Positions 16,431 through 25,254 of a stretch of DNA of 59,020 nt are shown piece after piece; position 1 is the first letter of the stretch, and the number at the start of each line of letters is the position of its first letter. The position numbers were made by a program, and so were the translations under genes. This stretch comes from Desulfurococcales archaeon (GTDB lineage: Archaea; Thermoproteota; Thermoprotei_A; Sulfolobales; NBVN01). The notes beneath the pieces were generated by a model. The model ran no database searches. It worked only from the letters and a program-made list of their open reading frames with translations, and was not told the origin of the DNA. The stretch spans positions 1 through 59,020 of the forward strand of contig WAKQ01000010.1 of the NCBI GenBank assembly GCA_015523295.1. The letters are read 5' to 3'.

Positions 16431-17867
16431 TCACTGCCTTGTGAGGGTGATGGTTCTCTTACCGAATATTATGGCCATTAAGAGAAGTACATGGAGGTAC
16501 TCTATCCTTCCGAGGAGCATGTCGGCAATGATTACCGACTTGGCTAAAACTGTAGCGTGTGCGGATACTACTCCAGCACTGAGGCCTACACAGCCTGCAG
16601 CTGAGGTGGTCTCGAACAAGGAGTTTACGAAGCTATATCCGTCGGCTGAGATTAGTATAGCTGAGAGAAATATTACTGCAGCATGAAACGCAATGAAGAG
16701 AAGGGCTGCAGATATATCAGCCTCATTGACTCTCCTCCCTTGAACGGAGATCTCGCGAATCATTGAGGATGGTGACACCATAGACTGGGCGTAATGTTTG
16801 ATTTTCTTCATGAGGAGCATTAGGCGAAAGCTCTTTATTCCTCCCGCTGTAGAGAAGGTCATTGCCCCTATGAACATACCCAACGTTATGAGCATTTTAG
16901 TGCTGTCCGATAACGCTGAGATACTCCCGATATTGAAGCCGGTGGTCGTCATGCCTGAAATCGTGTTGAAAAACCCTAGCTTGAGGCTTGTGAGAAGGCT
17001 GCCTGCATGGTCTACGAAGAAGTAGGAGAGAGACGTTAGGAATGAGACAACTATTAGAGAGGCTAGATAATACTTCAGTTCTTCAGAAGCTCTTAACTCT
17101 CTAAACCTACCTGTAAAGAGCTTATGAAGATCTAAGAAGTTCATGCCTCCAAGCACCATGAATATGATGACGGGATAATAGGTTGCCGGTGCATGATGGT
17201 ATATGAAGTCATAACCTGTGTCATAGGTCGACATACCCCCAGTAGCTACCGTTGTCATAACATGGTTTATTGCGTCAAAGAACGACATACCCGTAATGAC
17301 GTAGAAGAACGTGCCTAAGATGGTCAGCAGCACGTAAATTGTTATAAGCCTTAGAGCCGTCCGGTAAAAAGTCGTCTCTATCTTAAGAGGTCTTTCAACA
17401 CCGTACAGGTTTCTAGCAAGCGAGTAGAAATAAGGTATGAGAACCATTGCAAACACCACGAACCCTAACTCCCCGGTCCACTGCATCAGGGATCTCCATA
17501 GCAGAATCGAATGTTTGAGCGTGGAGGGGGTCAGAACTGTGAAGCCCGTGCCTGTGAACCCACTGACGGATTCAAACAATGCGTCTAAATAGGATATGTG
17601 TATGTCGCTCATGAGGGCGTATGCAGATATTGCGGGTATTATTATCCAGCCTATTGCTGCAGTTACTAAAGCCTCCAACGTTGAGAGAGGTTCCCCCTCT
17701 ATTTGGCTTGAGAGGAGACCCGCTGCTATCACTGCTAAGGCTGTAAACAAGAAGGTAGTGCTTAAAGGCTCGTTATAGAGGATGTCTGTAAGAGGCACTA
17801 GAAGCATTAGTATCCCTAGAACAGTGAGCAAGCTTCCTAAAGCCTTGACTATATTCCTTAGCTTCAA
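16431..17867 (-). CDS. trkH: TrkH/KtrB-type potassium transporter
   Basis: The four pore loops expected of a Trk/Ktr protein are readable: SGFTGTGFTVL, TVATGGMSTYD, GMTTTGFNIGS and TSAAGCVGLSAG, each with the selectivity-filter glycine. The 478-residue length with about ten membrane helices fits TrkH. It imports K+ across the membrane and is gated by the downstream TrkA. It is the first gene of the trkH-trkA-mscS run on the minus strand. Potassium accumulation is the usual osmotic and thermal stabiliser in thermophilic archaea. Confidence 0.9.
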   Translation of the reverse strand: MKLRNIVKALGSLLTVLGILMLLVPLTDILYNEPLSTTFLFTALAVIAAGLLSSQIEGEPLSTLEALVTAAIGWIIIPAISAYALMSDIHISYLDALFESVSGFTGTGFTVLTPSTLKHSILLWRSLMQWTGELGFVVFAMVLIPYFYSLARNLYGVERPLKIETTFYRTALRLITIYVLLTILGTFFYVITGMSFFDAINHVMTTVATGGMSTYDTGYDFIYHHAPATYYPVIIFMVLGGMNFLDLHKLFTGRFRELRASEELKYYLASLIVVSFLTSLSYFFVDHAGSLLTSLKLGFFNTISGMTTTGFNIGSISALSDSTKMLITLGMFIGAMTFSTAGGIKSFRLMLLMKKIKHYAQSMVSPSSMIREISVQGRRVNEADISAALLFIAFHAAVIFLSAILISADGYSFVNSLFETTSAAGCVGLSAGVVSAHATVLAKSVIIADMLLGRIEYLHVLLLMAIIFGKRTITLTRQ

Positions 17868-17979
17868 GCCTTACCCCTCTTCAGGCAGGGAAGACCTACA
17901 TTATAATGTTAAGAAGCCTTCATTAAAATAATATGCCCCCGCTAATCATAAGATAATTATATTAGGCTAGGCTCAGAAG

Positions 17980-18360
17980 TCAAGCATTTTTACTTGTTGA
18001 GGAGACATTAAGGCATTCATGAATACCCTTTAGCCCAAGAATGTCCTTCTTATCGCCTGTTATCTTCCTACACAGGATGCAAAGCACGTCACCAGCCTCC
18101 ATTTCATTATTTACTAGCTCCCTAGCGTATTTTCTCATCAGTTCATTCAGCTTCTCATCCTCTAAAATTGCTCGAACAAGTTTTTCATCGGATCTCTTGG
18201 CAGTCAGATAGTTTGAGATCGCTGCTGGTGTAACACCTAGCAACTTCCCAGCCTGGTATATTGAGTATCCGTAATCCTTGATGATTATGTTAGCTAGGCA
18301 TGCTCTCAGAAGCGGCATCAGTTCCTTAACTATTACTTCGCAGGGAGGTCGCTTCATCAC
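17980..18360 (-). CDS. HTH transcriptional regulator (COG2522-like) with C-terminal CxxC
   Basis: The sequence PPCEVIVKELMPLLRA, then IYQAGKLLGVTPAAISNYLTAKRS, is the archaeal XRE-like helix-turn-helix family in which an N-terminal helix precedes the HTH. The C-terminus carries DVLCILCRKI (CxxC), plus two single cysteines (Cys7, and one near the end), which could bind metal or an Fe-S cluster. The 126-residue length is usual. It faces away from dnaG, and a perfect 17-bp palindrome lies 38 bp upstream of its ATG, a likely autoregulatory operator. Its ligand is unknown. Confidence 0.72.
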   Translation of the reverse strand: MMKRPPCEVIVKELMPLLRACLANIIIKDYGYSIYQAGKLLGVTPAAISNYLTAKRSDEKLVRAILEDEKLNELMRKYARELVNNEMEAGDVLCILCRKITGDKKDILGLKGIHECLNVSSTSKNA

Positions 18361-18397
18361 TAACCCACTAATAAGGAACGATTTGAAGTTAAAAAAA

Positions 18398-18414
18398 CTT
18401 TAACTAAGTTAAAG
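18398..18414. promoter_or_regulatory. 17-bp palindrome, candidate operator
   Basis: CTTTAACTAAGTTAAAG is a perfect inverted repeat, two 8-bp arms around a central A. It lies between the HTH regulator (start 18360, minus strand) and a possible leaderless small gene starting at 18419 (plus strand). An A-rich TATA-like TTAAAAAA sits just to its left at 18389-18396. The placement between TATA box and transcription start is where archaeal repressors commonly bind. Binding by the neighbouring regulator is inference. Confidence 0.45.
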
Positions 18415-18418
18415 TATT

Positions 18419-18523
18419 ATGCTTGAACCTTTTAACGCATTCATTAACGCAGCTCCGGTAAGCCTCACCGGAATACCCCATATCGGCACATCTGTCCCTA
18501 CAGACCCTCACAACATGCGTTAG
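18419..18523 (+). CDS. possible 34-codon leaderless small ORF
   Basis: ATG at 18419 opens a 34-codon frame ending in TAG, beginning MLEPFNAFINAAPVSLTG. The A-rich TATA-like element at 18389-18396 is centred about 26 bp ahead, which would make the ORF leaderless. The palindrome lies between the two. No homology is recognised. The same stretch can also fold (see the structured-RNA entry), so it may be non-coding. Codon choice looks unremarkable for this genome, which is weak support. Confidence 0.25.
   Translation: MLEPFNAFINAAPVSLTGIPHIGTSVPTDPHNMR
18433..18522 (+). ncRNA. possible structured RNA in the regulator-dnaG gap
   Basis: TAACGCAT (18433-18440) pairs perfectly with ATGCGTTA (18515-18522). 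The enclosed 74 nt contain TCCGGT/ACCGGA with a 7-nt loop (18454-18472) and TCTGT/ACAGA with a 4-nt loop (18491-18504), giving a three-way-junction shape. Either strand could carry it. It is not a tRNA and matches no RNA class I know. It overlaps the possible 34-codon ORF, so the two readings compete. Confidence 0.25.
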
Positions 18524-18579
18524 AGAATAATAGTCGCTCAAGGTCCCACCAACTTCAGGCCTATTTCATAGATAGGACT

Positions 18580-18631
18580 CTAGTAAGTGGATTATTAACT
18601 TATTTAGGCTAGATAAACCTACTAAGTGGAT
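18580..18631 (+). repeat. two direct copies of CTASTAAGTGGAT upstream of dnaG
   Basis: CTAGTAAGTGGAT (18580-18592) and CTACTAAGTGGAT (18619-18631) differ at one position and start 39 bp apart in the dnaG leader. A TATA-like AACTTATTT lies between them at about 18596-18604. They could be a regulator site or chance. The rest of the 297-bp gap between the regulator and dnaG holds the palindrome and ORF/RNA candidates listed separately. Confidence 0.3.
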
Positions 18632-18657
18632 GCTCATGTCTCATGAGGTGATGATGT

Positions 18658-19854
18658 ATGAAGTACGTGATTAAGGCAAAAATAGAAGTCGATGGCATGG
18701 TTGACAAACCTGACATAATAGGTGCTGTCTTCGGGCAGACTGAGGGACTCTTCGGTCCTGACTTCGATTTAAGAGAGCTCCAGGATAAGGGACGCATAGG
18801 CAGAATTGCAGTAGACATAAAGCATCATGGCGGAAAGACGGTAGGGGAGATCCTCCTACCATCCAATCTCGATAAAGCTGAGACTGCCCTAGTTGCTGCA
18901 ATGCTTGAATTCGTTGACAAGGTAGGTCCTTTTAACGCTAAGATCAGGGTTACAGATATTGTTGATTTAAGGCAGGAGAAAATAAAGAAAATAGCTGAAA
19001 GGGCGAAGGAGTTACTCCAGCAGTGGTTCAAGGAGAGATCAGTAGACGTAAAGGAGATACTCTATGATATAGAAGCATCGGTTAAGACAGGTGAGGTAAT
19101 CCGTTATGGTTCTGAAGGCCTTGTTGCAGGTCCAGAAGTGGAGAAGTCAGACACTCTCATAATTGTTGAGGGCCGGGCTGACGTTATAAACCTCCTACGC
19201 TATGGATATAAAAACGCTATAGCTATCGAGGGCGCCAAGGGTAAGATACCTGATTCGGTGATCCAGCTAAGCAAGAGGAAGAAAAAGGTAATTGCATTCT
19301 TAGACGGCGATCATGCGGGAGACCTGATCCTTAAAGAGCTATTGAGAGTTGCTAAGGTGGACTATGTAGCAAGGGCACCTCCAGGAAGGGAGGTGGAGGA
19401 ACTCACAGGTAAGGAGATTATGAAGGCATTAAAGAACGCTGTTCCAGTTAAAGAGCTTGCCCAGGCAACACAACCGACGCCTTCATCAGCCAAGCAAGCG
19501 GCAGTGACAGTTCCTGAAACAGGTGTGACACCTCAGGCAGAGTACGTTGAGACGTTGAATATACCGAACACGGTTTTAAACGATATTCAGTCATTAAGAG
19601 GCACATTGGAGGCCATAGTATATGATTCGGCGTGGAAACCCTTAGAGAGGGTGCCTGTGAGGGACATTGTCGACTATATTCTCAACACAGATAAAGAGAT
19701 ATATGCCGTGGTTATGGATGGAATAATTACTCAAAGAGTGGTCGACGCTGCAGCAGTAAAGGGTGTTAAGGCATTGATCGGTGCTAGAATAGCGACGATA
19801 ACTAAGAAGCCAACGGATATCATCATGCTCTCTTTTGACGACCTCGTTCAGTGA
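18658..19854 (+). CDS. dnaG: archaeal DnaG-like primase / exosome subunit
   Basis: The N-terminus KYVIKAKIEVDGMVDKPDIIGAVFGQTEGL is the archaeal DnaG signature. A Toprim domain follows with IIVEGRADV (catalytic Glu about 170) and FLDGDHAGD (Asp about 216 onwards). The C-terminal region after about residue 265 is low-complexity (Thr/Pro/Ala) and then a helical tail. Archaeal DnaG is a stable subunit of the RNA exosome, where it aids poly(A)-rich RNA binding, and can make primers in vitro. The Shine-Dalgarno GAGGTGATG precedes the ATG. It converges on polB with a 13-bp gap. Confidence 0.93.
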   Translation: MKYVIKAKIEVDGMVDKPDIIGAVFGQTEGLFGPDFDLRELQDKGRIGRIAVDIKHHGGKTVGEILLPSNLDKAETALVAAMLEFVDKVGPFNAKIRVTDIVDLRQEKIKKIAERAKELLQQWFKERSVDVKEILYDIEASVKTGEVIRYGSEGLVAGPEVEKSDTLIIVEGRADVINLLRYGYKNAIAIEGAKGKIPDSVIQLSKRKKKVIAFLDGDHAGDLILKELLRVAKVDYVARAPPGREVEELTGKEIMKALKNAVPVKELAQATQPTPSSAKQAAVTVPETGVTPQAEYVETLNIPNTVLNDIQSLRGTLEAIVYDSAWKPLERVPVRDIVDYILNTDKEIYAVVMDGIITQRVVDAAAVKGVKALIGARIATITKKPTDIIMLSFDDLVQ

Positions 19855-19867
19855 CTTTGAGTTATCG

Positions 19868-22264
19868 TCATTTACTCTTTTGCTTTTTTGATGTGAGGAA
19901 ATCAACTAACGTCTTCTGGGCTTTACCTGCAGCCTCTAGCTGTTTTTCTGTGATTCCGAAGTAGGAGAGTATTCTCAAGGCGGCAGGAAGTATTTGATGC
20001 TTCACATAGTACTCAGTGTCTATATCCTCCGGCTTAGCAATTATGAAGGGAACAGCCCTTGATGATATGCTTCCAGAGCCTTTAGTTATTACGTATCCCA
20101 CCTCAGTTCCCGGCACCACTTTAACACCCAGCTCCACTAATTTCTTCGCTGCCTCAACATGCGGTGCACTTACATCATATTCCTCAAGCTTTTTAGTCAG
20201 CTTCTTCCAAATCACCAGCTTCTCTAAGGGTATACGACCCATCCTCAAATCCTTAATAACTCTTCTCACGTACTCGATTGCATCTTCAGGCTTTCCTGAG
20301 GTTAGGAGTGCCTGAGCGACTTTCTCTTGGACATCCTTGGCTATATCAGTCCAGTCACCCCTAACCGCCTCGAAGCCCACTATATCGATCCTGCCATCTA
20401 ATGTAAGGCCAACATATCTTTTCTTGGCTTCAGTGAAGAATACCCTGGTGTAGACTTTGTCAACCTTTATTTCAAGCCCGAGTTCATCTCTCACTTTCTC
20501 TATAAACTGCTCTATCTTATCTCTGTCATTGGAGACGAAGAGGGAATCTGTATCGCCGTAGATCACCCTAAGTCCTAGCTCTTTAGCTATTTCTATGGCC
20601 TTCTGTATTGTTTCCCTTCCTAATGCGGTGACTGCTTCAGCCCCCTCCTTGAAGTACCATCTAGCCCCTGTCCATCCCATATACCCGTAGGAGGCATTAG
20701 CCAACACCTTCAACGCTTTCTGCCTTTCATTCAGCAATCTGTATTGCGGTGAGTCAGGCTTATACTTTCTAAGCTCTTCCTTAACCTTCTTCCTGAGCGA
20801 TAGCAATGTCGTCAGGACATTCTTATAGAAACCGGGAGGTTCCTTCCTGAACCTATAATTAAGACCTGGAATAACATAGCATTCCTCTTCGCTACACTCC
20901 CCATCCACAAAAGTGTCTGGGCCTATGTTATACTTAATCATAAGACTGGGGTACATAGAAGAGAAATCGAGCACAGCTATATTTTCATGAATGCCCTTCA
21001 CTGGCTGGAGAACTATTGCTCCTTTATAGGTTGAGTAGGGTCTCTCCACCCTGTTAGGAACTAATTCCTTAAATTTCCTAGCTGCCCGTATGAGGAACCA
21101 TTCCAGCCTGAAGCCGACTGAGGCAGCACCCACTTGATCTAGGGGGAGACCGGTGAGGGAGGAGAGCTGAATTGCAAACGGGATGAACTTATCTGCTAAG
21201 CCTAGAGTAGATATCACGTCATCCCTAGCGTACTTTAAGAGCGTTTCTCTTTTTGCCTTATCGTCCCAATACTTATAGATCTCGAACCACGGAATCAGCA
21301 CTCTCTCAGACTTCTTCATCACGCCTAGGTATTCAGCAACCTCTTCGAGCGACTTCACCTTAACCTCGTAAATCTCTTTAGCGAAGTCATAGAGGTCTAC
21401 GTTAAGCCTGCCCGGGATGGATATATGCCCGTATACGGAAGTTCTTGGTAGACCATCAGCCGAACGGCCGACATCTAGCTTTATTCCTAGTAGCTCAGCT
21501 CGTTTGACTAGGTAAGGCCAGTCAAACCCATTACTATTATAGCCAACAATTATATCCGGGTCCTTAGCTCGTACACGTTCAGTGAACTGAGGTATCAGAT
21601 CGAGGTCACCTTTAGGCCCTTCTCCGGCAGTAAGTATCTCCAAATCCCCTGAGTTGTCCGCTAATGACACGATAATTACAGGGTCTTTTTCTGGGATGGG
21701 GGAACCTCTCGGGTTATAGGCCTCGATATCAAAGGCCATAACCTTTAAGGGGGGAGGGAGATCTATTCCCGCATTCTTGAACTCGCCCTTCACCTCATAG
21801 ATTTTCCTAACTCTGAACCTTTGTGAGCCTTCACTCTCTACTGCCTCTACCTCTAACCACGTTGAGGGACTGATGTCCTTGTCTATTAAGTACCTCATTG
21901 AGAACCTGATATCCGCTTCAAGAACTTCTGATACGCCTTTAACCTTCTTGGCCTCCTCTCTATAGGTTCTCACATATTCAGGTATTGATGTTGTGACCTT
22001 CAATGCCTTGACTGGCCTGCCATAGTACTTCCTGTCTACTACCTTAACCTCAAGTATAGGTGATGAAGGCTTACTTAATGCCTTGATTAGGGGGATGAGC
22101 TTCTCAGCATCCACATCCTCTTCCGGTAGGATGTAGAAATATGGTCTGAAGCTCTTGTCTATGAGGAGTATAGGCTCTGACTTTTCATTTAGTCCCCAAA
22201 GAAGAATCACGGGCTCCCTACCGCGTACCTCATAACTCACATCAAGTAAGTAGAATCTAATCAT
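19868..22264 (-). CDS. polB: family B DNA polymerase with 3'-5' exonuclease
   Basis: Exonuclease motifs are complete: DIE (Asp180, Glu182, counted from the TTG), YNSNGFDWPYL (Asp249) and YARDD (346-350). Polymerase motifs are also complete: A DFSSMYPSLM (434-443), B KVLANASYGYMGW (519-531) and C YGDTDS (569-574). The roughly 798-residue length is that of a replicative archaeal PolB, and no intein is present. I prefer the ATG at 22264 over the TTG 3 bases upstream, because a TATA stretch at 22281-22292 gives a near-leaderless start. All catalytic residues argue for an active enzyme rather than an inactivated paralogue. Confidence 0.93.
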   Translation of the reverse strand: MIRFYLLDVSYEVRGREPVILLWGLNEKSEPILLIDKSFRPYFYILPEEDVDAEKLIPLIKALSKPSSPILEVKVVDRKYYGRPVKALKVTTSIPEYVRTYREEAKKVKGVSEVLEADIRFSMRYLIDKDISPSTWLEVEAVESEGSQRFRVRKIYEVKGEFKNAGIDLPPPLKVMAFDIEAYNPRGSPIPEKDPVIIVSLADNSGDLEILTAGEGPKGDLDLIPQFTERVRAKDPDIIVGYNSNGFDWPYLVKRAELLGIKLDVGRSADGLPRTSVYGHISIPGRLNVDLYDFAKEIYEVKVKSLEEVAEYLGVMKKSERVLIPWFEIYKYWDDKAKRETLLKYARDDVISTLGLADKFIPFAIQLSSLTGLPLDQVGAASVGFRLEWFLIRAARKFKELVPNRVERPYSTYKGAIVLQPVKGIHENIAVLDFSSMYPSLMIKYNIGPDTFVDGECSEEECYVIPGLNYRFRKEPPGFYKNVLTTLLSLRKKVKEELRKYKPDSPQYRLLNERQKALKVLANASYGYMGWTGARWYFKEGAEAVTALGRETIQKAIEIAKELGLRVIYGDTDSLFVSNDRDKIEQFIEKVRDELGLEIKVDKVYTRVFFTEAKKRYVGLTLDGRIDIVGFEAVRGDWTDIAKDVQEKVAQALLTSGKPEDAIEYVRRVIKDLRMGRIPLEKLVIWKKLTKKLEEYDVSAPHVEAAKKLVELGVKVVPGTEVGYVITKGSGSISSRAVPFIIAKPEDIDTEYYVKHQILPAALRILSYFGITEKQLEAAGKAQKTLVDFLTSKKQKSK

Positions 22265-22280
22265 CAATTCAAAAGCCCCT

Positions 22281-22292
22281 ATATAATATAAT
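22281..22292 (-). promoter_or_regulatory. TATA box for polB
   Basis: Read on the minus strand, this is an AT-only run CATTATATTATAT ending about 17-20 bp before the polB ATG at 22264. The upstream part of the run is centred about 25 bp from that ATG, consistent with a leaderless or very short-leader transcript. Assigned by eye. Confidence 0.4.
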
Positions 22293-22449
22293 GGTTAAAA
22301 ATGTATTATAATATTTAGAGAAATATCATAAACATGCCATAGCTTTCTAGGAATACATCCTTTAATTGGGAGCTTGCATCAGAGATGTTGAAAACATTTC
22401 GAAGCTAATTTTAACGGCCTCTAACTAGTTCCTTAGAGGGAGATGTAAT

Positions 22450-23943
22450 TTGAGACTGCTTCTTACTAACGTTGAAGTTTTCGGTGAAGAAGGTGATTCT
22501 ATTCTGGTCGGGAAGGGCAAGATCCTCTCCATCGGTTATGAGGACAGGGTGAGAAAGGAGGGATTAGGGGGTAAGACTATAGATTTAGGAGGTTCTACGG
22601 TTATACCTTCTCTTCATGACTCACACGCCCATATACCGGTATTGGCTGTCAACTCTGTTGAGTTAAAGGGAGTTACGAGCTTAGAGGGTTTAAGAGTAAA
22701 GCTTGTAAGGGCGGTGAGATCGGGTAATAAGTTCATCTATGGTAGGGGATGGGACGAGCGGGCTTTCAGAGAAAGGAGGAGGCCTACGAGATGGGATATA
22801 GATGACGTTACAGGCGACATACCTACTGTTCTGGTGAGGGTATGCGGCCATGTAGCCCTACTTAATACTAAGGCATTGAACCAGCTTCTCAACACTTACG
22901 GTGATAGGATTAGGGATTTCATAGAATTAGAGGATGGAAAACCTAACGGGCTTGTATATGAAGACGGCGTTGACTACGCCCTTAAACTGATCCCTAAACC
23001 GAGTGAGACGGAGATCGAGGACTTCATCAGGAAGTATGCTGCCGAATACCTCAGTTATGGCGTTACGCACATCAATGTCATGAGCGTAGACTATGAGCTT
23101 CTACGCATACTTAAAAAAGCTTTAAATGGGATACCATTGAACGCAGGAGTTTACGTCACACCTGAAGCGGCCGAACTGATTGCTGACAAGGGATTAATGG
23201 ATCCCATGATCTGTGGAGTTAAGGTCTTTGCCGACGGTTCTTTTGGAGGTAGAACAGCCTTCCTAAGAGAACCATATAAGGAGGGTGGGAGGGGTGTACA
23301 GCTTCTAAATCTTTCCAGTTTCAAGAACTACTTTGAACTAGCAAGTAGTTTAGGTGGCCAGCTTGCAGTCCACGCCATAGGTGACGGGGCTATAGAGAAC
23401 GTAGTCTCCTATAGTAGGTCCCTAGGCATCAATGGTCATAGGTTGAGGATCGAGCATGCCTCCCTAACACAACCTGATATTATTGAAGGATTAGCGAGTT
23501 TGAATCCTCATGTCGTGGTTCAACCGCATTTTCTGGTAAGCGACTGGTGGTTGGCTGATGTGATAGGCCCTGAAAGGGCCAGATGGGGGTATGCGTTCAG
23601 ATCCTTGACTGAAGCAGGCCTCAGCCTTTACGGGAGCAGTGACTTCCCTGTGGAACCTAAGGATCCCTACCTCTCCATCTCAGCTGCAGTGAGTAGGGGT
23701 ATGCTCCAGAAATACTCCTATAGTGAGGCCCTTACAAAAGAACAGGCTTTCAGCATGTATTTCAGAGATCCCTGCTTCGGGGTGAGTATGCTAAAGGGAG
23801 GGAGGCGAGCTGACTTAGTCGTCCTCAATAATAGCTTATCAGCGTTACACGGGTATGATGTAAGTGCCGTAAAACCACTGCTAGTGGTTTCTTCGGGAAG
23901 AATCGCTTATATAGGCAATGACATCCTTAGCAAGCTCTTCTGA
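22450..23943 (+). CDS. YtcJ-like metal-dependent amidohydrolase (Amidohydro_3)
   Basis: The metal-site motifs of this family are all visible: HDSHAHI (HxH), VKVFADGSFGGRTAFL, AVHAIGDGAI, RIEHA, and YGSSDFPVEP. The 497-residue length is typical of YtcJ-type proteins, which hydrolyse amide or formamide-like bonds; physiological substrates are mostly unknown. The start is TTG at 22450, preceded by GAGGGAGATG. Its last 63 bp overlap the 3' end of the convergent FAD gene. A cytosolic catabolic or salvage enzyme is likely, without a precise assignment. Confidence 0.85.
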   Translation: MRLLLTNVEVFGEEGDSILVGKGKILSIGYEDRVRKEGLGGKTIDLGGSTVIPSLHDSHAHIPVLAVNSVELKGVTSLEGLRVKLVRAVRSGNKFIYGRGWDERAFRERRRPTRWDIDDVTGDIPTVLVRVCGHVALLNTKALNQLLNTYGDRIRDFIELEDGKPNGLVYEDGVDYALKLIPKPSETEIEDFIRKYAAEYLSYGVTHINVMSVDYELLRILKKALNGIPLNAGVYVTPEAAELIADKGLMDPMICGVKVFADGSFGGRTAFLREPYKEGGRGVQLLNLSSFKNYFELASSLGGQLAVHAIGDGAIENVVSYSRSLGINGHRLRIEHASLTQPDIIEGLASLNPHVVVQPHFLVSDWWLADVIGPERARWGYAFRSLTEAGLSLYGSSDFPVEPKDPYLSISAAVSRGMLQKYSYSEALTKEQAFSMYFRDPCFGVSMLKGGRRADLVVLNNSLSALHGYDVSAVKPLLVVSSGRIAYIGNDILSKLF

Positions 23944-25254
23944 CCGCTTAAAAACTGCATCCATATTCAAATAGTTCCATGATCCGAACCTACCATGAAG
24001 GAATATTCCATGTGTTTTCAGCACAGGGGTGACAGACTCTAAAACAGTTTTCCTATCTTGGTTGTAAATTATGTAGGCATCTCTCCACCTCCATACCCTC
24101 CTGACTATGACATCCTCTCGCTTCCTGACTATGCCCACGCCTATCAGGCCCTCTATGACGCGATCAACTAGCTCTCCTTCATCTGCTTTATCCAAGGCTT
24201 CCTGAGTTGGGAATGAAATCTCCGCAATGATTGTAGTGTGATTAGGCGGGGACGTGTTCCTTGAGTAATTACTTATGAATGCAACTCTATGGAAGGGTAC
24301 CTCGGTTTCTGGGAAGTAAACCCAATGATAGGGCAGTGAGTTCCCTCTAATTCCTAACCCGATGACTGCGAGGGGCACTGACTTAAGTCTGCCTAGGCTT
24401 TTAGCCATACCGCCCAGAAGCTCCTCAAGTATCTCGCCAGACCTGTTTATTGGGGCAGTGTAAATCACTGATCTGCAGGAGGCTAAGACCTTACCCTCAA
24501 CATCATATAGCTTTACAGAATCACCATATGTTGATTTCCTTATACTACCTACAGGGGCTGATGTGACTATCCTAATTCCTTTGCTTACGATATAGTCAGC
24601 TAATGCACTGGCTAGGCTCTCTATACCCCCTTCCTTAGGGTAGTAGAAGTTAAGCTGGTGTTTATACCCCTCGACTTCAAGGCCAACAGCGGCTTTCATC
24701 ACGTCCTCTATGGGTGGGTTGGGGACTCTTCCACCAACCCATTCAAGGGTTATCTCCCTAAGATCCGTTTTCCATAACTTGCTGTTATAGGGTATCAGGT
24801 ACTTCCTCGCTATTGCCTTTCCGAACACGTATTCCAGCCATTCAAGGAAGTTAGAGGGCGGTGGAAGTTCTTCGCACCTCCTTCTCACGTAGTTCATCAC
24901 GATGTCTCTTAGGCATTCGAACCTCTCCTCTGGTGGGAGGTCGGCTAATCCATTCTCGAACGGGTATTTCACGAATATTCCCTTATAGTAGATCTTCGTA
25001 TTCCTGTAGTGCTTGACATAATTGTTTTGGAGAAAACCTAGAAGTTGTGTCAGGACATCCACGTCTTTACTGAAAATTATGTGGGAACCGCCTGTGTCAA
25101 ACGTAAAACCTCTCACATGCTCGCTTTTTAGAAGCCCTCCGGGTTTATCACTTGCTTCGAAAACTATTGTGTTATTCACGCCTTTCCTCACTAGGTGATA
25201 GGCTGATGACAGGCCAGCTAGCCCCCCACCTACGACGCAGACGTCATAATGCAT
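23881..25254 (-). CDS. FAD-dependent oxidoreductase, protoporphyrinogen-oxidase / UDP-galactopyranose-mutase-like
   Basis: The N-terminus DVCVVGGGLAGLSSAYHL is a dinucleotide-binding GxGxxG fold, followed by EASDKPGGLLKSE (FAD ribose Glu). Later blocks YNSKLWKTDL and FYYPKEGGIESL resemble amine-oxidase-like enzymes found with glycan genes. The 457-residue length suits protoporphyrinogen oxidase-like or sugar-mutase-like flavoproteins, and I cannot separate these. Its ATG overlaps the stop of the PPC protein gene (shared base 25254), so the pair is co-translated. The gene ends inside the 3' end of the convergent amidohydrolase. Confidence 0.72.
   Translation of the reverse strand: MHYDVCVVGGGLAGLSSAYHLVRKGVNNTIVFEASDKPGGLLKSEHVRGFTFDTGGSHIIFSKDVDVLTQLLGFLQNNYVKHYRNTKIYYKGIFVKYPFENGLADLPPEERFECLRDIVMNYVRRRCEELPPPSNFLEWLEYVFGKAIARKYLIPYNSKLWKTDLREITLEWVGGRVPNPPIEDVMKAAVGLEVEGYKHQLNFYYPKEGGIESLASALADYIVSKGIRIVTSAPVGSIRKSTYGDSVKLYDVEGKVLASCRSVIYTAPINRSGEILEELLGGMAKSLGRLKSVPLAVIGLGIRGNSLPYHWVYFPETEVPFHRVAFISNYSRNTSPPNHTTIIAEISFPTQEALDKADEGELVDRVIEGLIGVGIVRKREDVIVRRVWRWRDAYIIYNQDRKTVLESVTPVLKTHGIFLHGRFGSWNYLNMDAVFKRSEELAKDVIAYISDSSRRNH

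Noticed and set aside
18650-18708. C-box-like GTGATGA and a CTGA 58 nt later at the start of dnaG, resembling a C/D box sRNA
   Set aside because: The GGTGATG is the Shine-Dalgarno of dnaG and the CTGA lies inside its codons; pairing with 16S rRNA explains it.
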